This document shows, one piece after another, positions 32,784 through 39,324 of a DNA stretch of 40,568 nucleotides. Position 1 is the first letter of the stretch; each line of letters starts with the position of its first letter. The notes beneath the pieces were generated by a model, which did no database searches, was not told the origin of the DNA, and saw only the letters and a list, made by a program, of their open reading frames with translations. This DNA comes from Kiritimatiellia bacterium (GTDB lineage: Bacteria > Verrucomicrobiota > Kiritimatiellia > RFP12 > UBA1067): the NCBI GenBank assembly GCA_017427485.1, contig JAFRSR010000425.1, positions 1 through 40,568 of the forward strand, in the 5' to 3' direction. A program made the translations under genes and the position numbers.

Positions 32784-33383
32784 TCACTTTGCCACGCCAT
32801 GTCCTTTGCGCAGTTCCTTGTAGCGGAAGCAGAAACGGGCATGGTCGTTGACGAGACCGACGGACTGCATAAACGCATAGATTGTCACCGAGCCGAGGAA
32901 CTTGAAGCCGCGCGCCTTGAGTTCGGCGGCGATACGATCCGAAAGCTCCGTACGCGCGGGCGCGGTCCAGTCGTCGGACTTCGCGTTGTCGGGATTGTGC
33001 AGCGTCTTTCCATCCGTGAACGCCCAGAGCCACTTCGAAAACGTGCCGCATTCGCGACGCAGCGCGATGAAGCGCTGCGCGTCGTGGATGATGGCCTCGA
33101 TCTTGCGCCGCGAGCGGATCATGCCCGGAACGGCGAGGATGCGTGCGATGTCGCGTTCGCCGTAGCGGGCGATCTTCTCAAAGTCAAACCGCTCGAACGC
33201 GACGCGGAACGCCGCGCGCTTTTGGATGATCGTGTCCCAGCTCAGGCCGCACTGCAACACCTCGTACATCAGGTACTCGAACAGCTTGCGGTCGTTCCGG
33301 CACGGCGTCCCCCACTCCTTGTCGTGATATGCGCGCTCCAGATCGTTGAGCTCGAAATATGGACATCGTATCTTTTTTATCAT
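32784..33383 (-). CDS. tag: DNA-3-methyladenine glycosylase I
   Basis: This 199-aa HhH-family glycosylase removes 3-methyladenine. It has the zinc ligands expected for Tag: Cys near the N-terminus (IRCPYF), His in RAYHDKEWG, and late NDHARFCF. Other motifs are DRKLFEYLMYEVLQCGLSWDTII, RILAVPGMIRSRRKIEAIIHDA and ELKARGFKFLGSVTIYAFMQSVG. The start is ATG 33383, with AAAGG 9 nt upstream. Its own promoter (TGATATAAT) lies at 33436. Confidence 0.94.
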   Translation of the reverse strand: MIKKIRCPYFELNDLERAYHDKEWGTPCRNDRKLFEYLMYEVLQCGLSWDTIIQKRAAFRVAFERFDFEKIARYGERDIARILAVPGMIRSRRKIEAIIHDAQRFIALRRECGTFSKWLWAFTDGKTLHNPDNAKSDDWTAPARTELSDRIAAELKARGFKFLGSVTIYAFMQSVGLVNDHARFCFRYKELRKGHGVAK

Positions 33384-33435
33384 TGACCGCAACCTTTCAA
33401 CAATCAAAGCCTTTTTGACGCTTCTGAACGCGAAT

Positions 33436-33444
33436 ATTATATCA
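33436..33444 (-). promoter_or_regulatory. Extended -10 promoter of tag
   Basis: The minus strand carries TGATATAAT, identical over nine bases to the promoters of the Jet operon and the TOTE gene, with an AT-rich flank. No clear -35. The predicted leader is about 45 nt. Confidence 0.6.
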
Positions 33445-33502
33445 TTTTAATGCTCCCGAACCGCATCATATCCGCAAATTAATCGAAAACGACAAAACCG
33501 TT

Positions 33503-36328
33503 TCAGGTTGTCCGATTCGGCATTGGAGAGCAACACATCTCTATCTCGCCAAGAACAGCGTCGAGTCGTTCGCAGACATCTTCTGCAAGGAAGCGGAGGA
33601 TTCGATAACCGTTTCTCTGTAGAAGCGCATCTTCGCGTCTGGCGAGGCGGTAGAGCGAAATGTCAGACATGGATTCAGAGGTGTCCAACATGATCGCCAG
33701 TCTGTTCCTTTCAGACCAAATGTCCACTTCAAGATAAGGATTCGTGCCACAAGGTATCGGCAGACGGCTATTCTGCGCGAACATTCCCTTATAGCCGTCA
33801 AGCGAGTCAAGCCGCGCAAAAAGGAATCGTCGGGCGGATTCTTTCGGGCTTAGCTTGACGGGCTCGTCAGCATCGCCTCCTAGAATCGCCAATGTCGCCC
33901 GAAGAAACAGGTCGGCGAGTGCGACATCCACGCCGTCCCGGCACAGACGCCTCACGCTGTCGGAAAAACGTTCCTTCCACTTGGGCTCCACCGGAAGACG
34001 CACTTCCACCGGCCACCCCTCTGTTGCTCCCAGGGGTACCATCATCGTATAGCCAATCGCCTGATAGCCTGCCCTCCGCTTCTCAAACATCTTCTGGCAA
34101 ACGGCGACATTGGAATCAAGATAGTCGTAGATGCGCACTTCACGCTTCCCGTCGTGAAGGCGGTGGAGCCGTCCCGCATATTGCGTAATTCGCCCTTTCC
34201 ATGATATCGGCGTTGCCAGGAAAAGCGTGTCCAGTCGTGAATCGTCGAAACCCTCGCCAAGATACGAACCTGTCGCAATGATGACACGTTCCTCACTATC
34301 GCCTATCGAGGCAAGTCCTTCCTTCCGCTCCCGTGTTGCCTTCATCCCCATGCCGCCGGTAAGAGAGACTACGTTCTTTACGCGTCCATCCAAAAGAGCC
34401 TCGAATACGGCGACGTGCTCCCTGCGCTCGCTGAGGATGACGGGCGAACGTCCCTCTTTTACCGCAGCGGCCACGTCATCGGCAATAAGACGGTTACGTT
34501 GGGAATCGGCGATCATCTCCTTCAACATCCCATCGTAGTCGAAATGGCCGTCGTTCTCAGCAAGTTCTATCTTCATGCGAAAACCTGTCTGCCTGACATG
34601 GACAACATGCGCAAAAGGCTCGCGGCGACTGAGGAGTTTGGCATCGACATGATGGCGGATTGGGCCAAGTTGCATCATGATGAGCGGATCGTGTCCATCC
34701 TTGCGCATGACGGTCGCCGACAACCCCAGTACGTATCGGCAAGGCGCGGCATCAACAATGGCCTCAAACGATTCCGCAGCCACAGAATGACACTCATCGA
34801 CGATTATCTGTCCGTACTCTTTCACACGAGGATCGACAACGCCCTTGCGGCAAAGACTTTGCATCAACGCGACGTCAATCTTCCCTGTCCACCGACCGGA
34901 ACCGCCGCCGATCTTACCAATGTCCTTTTCGAGGACATCGAGAAATGACGCGATCTTAGCAACCCACTGCGCTTGAAGTTGGCGGCGATTCACGAGGATG
35001 AGCGTGTTGGTCTTTCGCTGCGCAATTACAGCGATTGCGACAACCGTCTTGCCAAAGGCCGTTCCGGCGGCGAGTATGCCCGTATCATGCTTCACGACAT
35101 CTGCAACGGCAGCTTTCTGCTCCGGTCTTAGTTCGCCGTGGAACTCTACTTGCAGCGGGACGCCGCCATAACGCTTGTCGACAATCTCCGCACGTAATCC
35201 GCCGTCTTTCAAGATCTGGACCGCGGAATCAAGGCACCCCCTCGGCATTTCAAGATACTTGCCGCCATTCAGTGCGCGGGATATGATGCGCGGCTTGCCG
35301 TACACGGAAAACCGCATGCGTTCCGCCTCGTAGAATTCGGGATTGGTAAATGACGCGCTCCTGATCAGACGACTCCGCAACTCGTCGGTCAAACCTTCCT
35401 GGGAAACATAAATGCGGTTGGCAAGCACTACTTCAATTGGTGTCTCGGCGATCGGCGATGGACTGTCCCCTGGTGTCAAGGTGGACCATAACGGAAGAAA
35501 GAACGTCCATGGCTTCTCTTCGTCCCGCGCAGCATTACCCATTTCAACCAACGAACGGTTTTCGGACTTGGCGCGCGCCACAAGCGCGGCGAGCTCCGCC
35601 TTGGACAGTCGACGAACCGAAGAAAGAAATGCCCATTGATCGTCATACGGCACCCAATCATCGTTGACGAAACAGCTGTTCCCAAGCTTGCGCGCCTCAA
35701 ACTGAAGAGGGAGGGCGACAAGGTTGCCGAAACCACCCTTGGGCAGCGTCGCCTGACTCGGTATAATGCGATCGTATGAATCGAGGCTGATTTCCGGGTG
35801 CGCCTCCAAAGTCAAGGTGATGATGTAGGACAACGCAGCGCGGACCATCCGCGCGCTGATGCTTTCCGCGAAAAAGAACCAGACGTGCGCGCCTTTCCCC
35901 GACCTTGATCGCTCCAATGCGACAGGAATGCCCAACTCGCGATTTTTCCGAACCACGCACAAAGCATCCCTCCGACAAGACGACTCGTCAAAGTCAATGA
36001 CGGCAAAAGAAACTGTTTCGTCTTTTGCCATCGGATATGCGCCCATCTCAAATGGCTTCAAGCCACCATCCTTTCCGCGCAGATGCCATCTGATTACTTC
36101 ATCCGAAACGGGTTTCAACTTTCGATTGGGACAATCGGAACACTTCACACCATGCATCAAGCCGCACAACCCGCGCATCCACTGATTCTCGCAATAAGGG
36201 GAATACCCCTTCTTGCCCGTCTTGGCGTTATCATAACGCTTGGCGAAAACATCTCCACGCCCGCTGAACAGAGAGCGGAAAAACACCACCTTCTCATCGT
36301 TGGATGATTTCTTGTCAATCCTGGCCAT
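33503..36328 (-). CDS. TOTE-type conflict-system primase-helicase-nuclease
   Basis: This 941-aa single-chain protein has three modules. Residues about 1-270 are an archaeo-eukaryotic-type primase with a Cys cluster (C54, C63, C66), the metal-binding AVIDFDE (D112, D114) and SGKGAHVWFFF (His148). Residues about 390-800 are a superfamily 2 helicase (Walker A GTAFGKT 422-428, DECH 511-514, QYAGRLHRL motif VI). The C-terminal 90 residues resemble a DUF559/Vsr-like endonuclease (YLEVDIWSERNRLAIMLD, then REDALLQRNGYRILRF), but the Glu expected in the IExDG-like strand is Met. TOTE modules are proposed anti-invader systems. The start ATG 36328 has no Shine-Dalgarno and lies about 11 nt from the predicted transcript start. 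Confidence 0.82.
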   Translation of the reverse strand: MARIDKKSSNDEKVVFFRSLFSGRGDVFAKRYDNAKTGKKGYSPYCENQWMRGLCGLMHGVKCSDCPNRKLKPVSDEVIRWHLRGKDGGLKPFEMGAYPMAKDETVSFAVIDFDESSCRRDALCVVRKNRELGIPVALERSRSGKGAHVWFFFAESISARMVRAALSYIITLTLEAHPEISLDSYDRIIPSQATLPKGGFGNLVALPLQFEARKLGNSCFVNDDWVPYDDQWAFLSSVRRLSKAELAALVARAKSENRSLVEMGNAARDEEKPWTFFLPLWSTLTPGDSPSPIAETPIEVVLANRIYVSQEGLTDELRSRLIRSASFTNPEFYEAERMRFSVYGKPRIISRALNGGKYLEMPRGCLDSAVQILKDGGLRAEIVDKRYGGVPLQVEFHGELRPEQKAAVADVVKHDTGILAAGTAFGKTVVAIAVIAQRKTNTLILVNRRQLQAQWVAKIASFLDVLEKDIGKIGGGSGRWTGKIDVALMQSLCRKGVVDPRVKEYGQIIVDECHSVAAESFEAIVDAAPCRYVLGLSATVMRKDGHDPLIMMQLGPIRHHVDAKLLSRREPFAHVVHVRQTGFRMKIELAENDGHFDYDGMLKEMIADSQRNRLIADDVAAAVKEGRSPVILSERREHVAVFEALLDGRVKNVVSLTGGMGMKATRERKEGLASIGDSEERVIIATGSYLGEGFDDSRLDTLFLATPISWKGRITQYAGRLHRLHDGKREVRIYDYLDSNVAVCQKMFEKRRAGYQAIGYTMMVPLGATEGWPVEVRLPVEPKWKERFSDSVRRLCRDGVDVALADLFLRATLAILGGDADEPVKLSPKESARRFLFARLDSLDGYKGMFAQNSRLPIPCGTNPYLEVDIWSERNRLAIMLDTSESMSDISLYRLARREDALLQRNGYRILRFLAEDVCERLDAVLGEIEMCCSPMPNRTT

Positions 36329-36345
36329 GATACGGAACGAGCGGA

Positions 36346-36354
36346 ATTATATCA
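36346..36354 (-). promoter_or_regulatory. Extended -10 promoter of the TOTE gene
   Basis: The minus strand carries TGATATAAT. The predicted start is about 36339, leaving about 11 nt to ATG 36328 and no Shine-Dalgarno, so initiation may be of the leaderless type. It lies 31 nt from the plus-strand promoter of the DUF4160 gene and faces away from it. Confidence 0.6.
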
Positions 36355-36384
36355 TTTTTCCCGCGCCATGGGAAAACCGAAATA

Positions 36385-36393
36385 TGTTATACT
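36385..36393 (+). promoter_or_regulatory. Extended -10 promoter of the DUF4160-DUF2442 pair
   Basis: TGTTATACT matches the extended -10 form, followed by AAAGGA at 36400-36405 before ATG 36417. Confidence 0.55.
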
Positions 36394-36416
36394 ATTTGCA
36401 AAGGAAATTTTAGACA

Positions 36417-36689
36417 ATGCCAACAATCTCTGAAAGCAAAAAGGGAAAGATTAAGATCGCCATCAACTACAGCGACCATAACCCTCCGAATTTTCATGTG
36501 GTCCGGGGGAAGAAAACAATTGCCCTTGTTTCCATTCGCGATGCTGTGGTCATTGAAGGTGTCCTTCCGCGGGTGTTGTTGCACCGTGTTCTCGGTTGGT
36601 GTGTTTCACATACGAAAGAGCTGCTTGCAGATTGGAATCTTGTGCGTCAAGGCAAAGAGCCCAAATGGATTGACTGGACGATTGACTGA
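36417..36689 (+). CDS. DUF4160 protein
   Basis: This 90-aa protein has the characteristic features of DUF4160: MPTISESKKGKIKIAINYSDHNPPNFHVVRG (NPP-FH motif) and a C-terminal LPRVLLHRVLGWCVSHTKELLADWNLVRQGK. DUF4160 genes are regularly paired with DUF2442, and the pair has been regarded as a possible toxin-antitoxin or regulatory module; the function is not proven. The next gene follows after 12 nt. Confidence 0.85.
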   Translation: MPTISESKKGKIKIAINYSDHNPPNFHVVRGKKTIALVSIRDAVVIEGVLPRVLLHRVLGWCVSHTKELLADWNLVRQGKEPKWIDWTID

Positions 36690-36701
36690 AGGGAGGAAAC
36701 A

Positions 36702-36986
36702 ATGCTTCATGACATTTGCATGGTAAAGCCGGCAACTGGACGCAAGGTGGACTGTTATTTCACCACAGGTCACGTCAAACGCTTTGACATGGCTTATTTG
36801 CTTAAACCTGACTGTGGTCCGGTCTTTCGTCCACTGCGCAATCGCAAGACGTTCCTCTCTACCATGACCGTAATGAACGGAACGCTCGCATTTGATGTTG
36901 CCGGTGGCCGCAATGATCGCAAATGCGTAGACATTGACCCCGAGACGATCTTTGAAGAAGGGGTAACGGTGACTTCGCCGTACTAA
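36702..36986 (+). CDS. DUF2442 protein
   Basis: This 94-aa protein resembles DUF2442: an N-terminal beta part (KVDCYFTTGHVKRFDMAYLL) and late NGTLAFDVAGGRNDRKCVDIDPETIFEEG. A perfect GGGAGG lies 5 nt before ATG 36702. Co-transcribed with DUF4160 and followed by a likely terminator at 37011. Confidence 0.8.
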   Translation: MLHDICMVKPATGRKVDCYFTTGHVKRFDMAYLLKPDCGPVFRPLRNRKTFLSTMTVMNGTLAFDVAGGRNDRKCVDIDPETIFEEGVTVTSPY

Positions 36987-37010
36987 ACGGCAAACCAATT
37001 TTCACACATT

Positions 37011-37028
37011 GGCAAAATTGCCATTTTT
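37011..37028. terminator. Likely Rho-independent terminator after DUF2442
   Basis: GGCAA-AA-TTGCC (37011-37022) is followed by ATTTTTC. It ends the plus-strand pair; the stem is short (5 bp). The EamA gene converges from the right and ends at 37030, so it may use the same structure. Confidence 0.5.
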
Positions 37029-37029
37029 C

Positions 37030-37911
37030 TCAGCGTGTAAGGCACAGAAGAGTCACGCCGGCGACGATGGCCGCGAGGGCGATTCCCTTGCGCAGCAGGT
37101 TCGTCTCATGGAAGAACCGCGCCCCGAGCAGGAACGTCAGCACGACCGAGAAGCGGCGCATCAGCGAGGCGGCGGAGATCGGCGCGCCAGGATAGGCGAG
37201 ACCCTTGAAGTAAAGCCAGTCCGCGCCCGCGAGCAAGATGCCGACGAGCGGGATCGTCCAGCGCCACTCGAACGCGTCGCGCCCGAGGCGCAGTGCGCGC
37301 GACGCCGCGAGGGCCAGCGCGTAGAACGCCACCAGGCCGGCCTGGAACACGAGCTGCAACTGCTCCACCGGCAGGGCGCGCACCTGGAATACGTATTTGT
37401 CCCAGATGGACGACACGGCGGAGCACACCGCGCCGGCGATTGCGTACCACACGGCGCGGTTCCGGAAGAAGTCGATGCCCTCGTGCCGCCCGGCCCACGA
37501 GAAGGCGAAGTAGCCGGCGAACACGGCGGCCATGCCGACGCCCTGCAGCACGGACGGCATCTCGCCGTACAGCGGAATGGCGATCAGCAGCACGAGGGCC
37601 GGCGAGGAGGCGCGGATCGGCGTCGCGATGGTGATCGGCAGCGTCCGCAGCGCGCAGAACGTGAACACCCACGACGTGCCGACAATCACGCTCTTGACGA
37701 GCCCGAGCGAAAGCGTCGCGCCGGAGATCTCATTGAGCGCGCAAAAGTGACCGGTTGCGAAAAGCCCCGCGGAATACGCGGCGAAGCCGAATGACGTCGA
37801 CGTGAGCAAGACGGGCAGCACGGCATTCGCGCTGACGCTCGCCTTCTTCGCGATGTCGTAGAGCGCGAGCAGCACCGAGCTCGCCAACACCCATGACGTC
37901 CAATCGGTCAT
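37030..37911 (-). CDS. EamA-family (DMT) transporter
   Basis: This 293-aa membrane protein has about ten hydrophobic helices arranged as two EamA repeats; hallmarks are ATPIRASSPALVLLIAIPLYGEMPS, GVGMAAVFAGYFAFSW and, in the second half, GADWLYFKGLAYPGAPISAASLMRRFSVVLTFLLGARFFHE. It is a drug/metabolite-transporter exporter of unknown substrate. The start ATG 37911 is 7 nt from the 3' end of the tRNA fragment, with no good ribosome-binding site visible. Confidence 0.87.
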   Translation of the reverse strand: MTDWTSWVLASSVLLALYDIAKKASVSANAVLPVLLTSTSFGFAAYSAGLFATGHFCALNEISGATLSLGLVKSVIVGTSWVFTFCALRTLPITIATPIRASSPALVLLIAIPLYGEMPSVLQGVGMAAVFAGYFAFSWAGRHEGIDFFRNRAVWYAIAGAVCSAVSSIWDKYVFQVRALPVEQLQLVFQAGLVAFYALALAASRALRLGRDAFEWRWTIPLVGILLAGADWLYFKGLAYPGAPISAASLMRRFSVVLTFLLGARFFHETNLLRKGIALAAIVAGVTLLCLTR

Positions 37912-37918
37912 ATTACAA

Positions 37919-37963
37919 TGGTCGGACCGAGGGGATTTGAACCCCTGACCTTTTGCACCCCAA
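37919..37963 (-). tRNA. 3' fragment of tRNA-Pro (GGG), probable attachment site
   Basis: Read on the minus strand, TTGGGGT can be an anticodon loop (anticodon GGG, G37), followed by the 3' anticodon stem GCAAA, variable loop AGGTC, T-arm AGGGG-TTCAAAT-CCCCT, the acceptor strand CGGTCCG, A73 and encoded CCA (37921-37919). The 5' half is absent: the sequence before the loop does not pair with GCAAA and no CGGACCG follows upstream. This is the usual outcome of phage or island integration into a tRNA gene, leaving a duplicated 3' part at the far end. A 12-bp palindrome ACCCCAAGGGGT (37957-37968) covers the breakpoint. Confidence 0.7.
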
Positions 37964-38153
37964 GGGGTTCCGAGGGGGTTGCGGCAAAAGGCCGAATGCA
38001 GCGGAGGCCCGTTTTTAAAGGCTTTCGTCGCACGTCCAAGGTCGCGGTTTTTCCATTTTCAGCCATGTGCCCTAAAGATTGCCCTAAAGGCTTTTCGGGT
38101 GGTTTTCGTTGTTTGTTTCGTTGCCCCAGCGGCGGGTGCCGTCGGGAAATCTG
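37964..38153 (-). other. Edge of the integrated element; possible integrase tail
   Basis: This 190-bp stretch holds no intact gene. On the minus strand one frame ends TTRKAFRAIFRAHG-stop (38059), a basic tail of the kind found at the end of some tyrosine recombinases, but only about 30 codons remain and the frame upstream is occupied by another gene. I cannot prove an integrase remnant. Confidence 0.25.
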
Positions 38154-38432
38154 TCATGCGAAGCCCTGGTCCTTCAGTATCTGCTCGTACGACTCGCGGG
38201 ACAGCGGGCAGTCTACAAGATCGTAGAACTTGGGACCGGCCAGCTTGCACTGGCGCGCCATCATGCCGAGCACGGGATCGCTGATGTCCTTGCCGGAATG
38301 GCTCACCTTCGTCTTGGCCACGGTCTTCCGGCCGTCAAGCGTGAAGTAGATGTAGTAGGTGTGATCCCCTTCCGCCTCGGACAAGCCCTTGCGACGGAGC
38401 GTAGACATGACGGCTCGGCGGGGCCTAGGCAT
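38154..38432 (-). CDS. Small toxin-like protein, second gene of a pair
   Basis: This 92-aa protein reads RRKGLSEAEGDHTYYIYFTLDGRKTVAKTKVSHSGKDISDPVLGMMARQ, then FYDLVDCPLSRESYEQIL. This resembles a family of small proteins that look like HicA-type (double-stranded RNA-binding fold) proteins with a conserved SHSGKDI, but I cannot name the family with certainty. ATG 38432 overlaps the end of the upstream gene by 8 nt (AGGA 8 nt before); ATG 38408 is an alternative start. Coupling, small size and the hicBA genes ahead suggest a toxin-antitoxin role. Confidence 0.65.
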   Translation of the reverse strand: MPRPRRAVMSTLRRKGLSEAEGDHTYYIYFTLDGRKTVAKTKVSHSGKDISDPVLGMMARQCKLAGPKFYDLVDCPLSRESYEQILKDQGFA

Positions 38433-38856
38433 GGGATGCGTCCTCGAACGATTCCAGGAGGTTCCGCTTGATCTTGCGCGCGGATTCCGTGAGCGCGGCG
38501 TCGTCGGCAAGCGCGTATTCCTTCCAGAGCATCTCGAGCTGGCGCTTCACTTCGGCGCCGAGCTCCTCCCGCGTCTCTGCGAAGGCGTCAAGGCCGATGG
38601 CTTCCAGGCTCGTCGAGAACAACCCGTCGGCATACTGGACGATGGGCGCAAGCCTCGCGCTGCGGCGCGGACGCTTCGCCTTGCCGTCCACGACGAACTC
38701 GAGGGACAACGGTTCTGGCAGGAACGGCAAGCCACGCGAGGAGACGACGATCGACAGGAGACCGTTCAAGTCCGTGCCGTAGCGGCGGAGCTTGCGGTTC
38801 GCGCGGCGCACGAGGTCGCGGTCGATGGTGAATGTCCTTTCAAGCGTTGCGGGCAT
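38425..38856 (-). CDS. Antitoxin-like protein, first gene of a pair
   Basis: This 143-aa protein starts TLERTFTIDRDLVRRANRKLRRYGTDLNGLLSIVV, resembling RelB/DinJ-like ribbon-helix-helix N-termini, followed by a Pro/Arg-rich linker and a helical C-terminal half (LEAIGLDAFAETREELGAEVKRQLEMLWKEYAL). AAGGAG lies 9 nt before ATG 38856. It starts 21 nt after hicA on the same strand and overlaps the 92-aa gene, so four small genes form one operon. Confidence 0.65.
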   Translation of the reverse strand: MPATLERTFTIDRDLVRRANRKLRRYGTDLNGLLSIVVSSRGLPFLPEPLSLEFVVDGKAKRPRRSARLAPIVQYADGLFSTSLEAIGLDAFAETREELGAEVKRQLEMLWKEYALADDAALTESARKIKRNLLESFEDASHA

Positions 38857-38877
38857 CTGTCGTTTCTCCTTGTCGTT

Positions 38878-39072
38878 TCAGCCTTCCGGCGGCGTGGGCG
38901 CGGAAAGGCGGCGGATTATTTCGCGGGCCGTGTTCTCGTTTATCTCTCGGTGGCGCGGAACTGCGGCCATATTGCCTGTTATCACGTTGCGGTACCAGTC
39001 GTGATCGGAGCCGTGACGCGCCAACGCCGCGCCTTCCTCGGCAATGCGGCGCAGAAGGACACGGCGTTTCAT
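38878..39072 (-). CDS. hicA: HicA-type mRNA interferase toxin
   Basis: This 64-aa protein has the small dsRBD-like HicA fold: MKRRVLLRRIAEEGAALARHGSDHDWYRN, then AAVPRHREINENTAREIIRRL. The conserved His of the GSDH motif corresponds to the catalytic His of HicA/YcfA. ATG 39072 overlaps the HicB stop by 4 nt (ATGA). Confidence 0.88.
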   Translation of the reverse strand: MKRRVLLRRIAEEGAALARHGSDHDWYRNVITGNMAAVPRHREINENTAREIIRRLSAPTPPEG

Positions 39073-39275
39073 GCGTACTCCATCGCGCCGACGGATAGCG
39101 GAGCCTCGGACCACGTGCCGTCGGCTATCATCGCGTCTATGTCGCCGCGCAATGATCGAAGCATACGCTGCAGCTCCCGCAGCGTCTTCCCCTGCGTGGA
39201 ATGTTCGGGGTAGTCATTCCAATAGCCGACGTACCAGCCATCGTCCGACTTCCAGTATGTGTATGGTATCTGCAT
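39069..39275 (-). CDS. hicB: HicB-type antitoxin
   Basis: This 68-aa short HicB has a partial RNase H-like fold, YTYWKSDDGWYVGYWNDYPEHSTQGKTLRELQRMLRSLRGDIDAM, the typical HicB N-terminal domain, but no DNA-binding domain. The order is antitoxin before toxin. A TTGAAA-17-TACAAT promoter lies just upstream. The frame is open further upstream, but it only crosses promoter and transposase sequence. Confidence 0.85.
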   Translation of the reverse strand: MQIPYTYWKSDDGWYVGYWNDYPEHSTQGKTLRELQRMLRSLRGDIDAMIADGTWSEAPLSVGAMEYA

Positions 39276-39285
39276 GACGGCGGGT

Positions 39286-39314
39286 ATTGTACCACAAACG
39301 GCGGCGGGTTTCAA
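39286..39314 (-). promoter_or_regulatory. hicB: Promoter of hicBA
   Basis: On the minus strand, TTGAAA (39309-39314) and TACAAT (39286-39291) are separated by 17 bp. The -35 lies only about 10 nt from the open frame of the transposase, right at the boundary of the insertion sequence. Confidence 0.72.
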
Positions 39315-39324
39315 CGGTTCTTGA

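Noticed and set aside
33484..33503. Imperfect hairpin GAAAACG/CGTTTC after the TOTE gene as terminator
   Set aside because: Stem is bulged and not followed by a T-run; support too weak.
37918..38226. Plus-strand ORF starting MVGPRGFEPLTF
   Set aside because: This peptide is the well-known false translation of a tRNA T-arm and acceptor; no gene.
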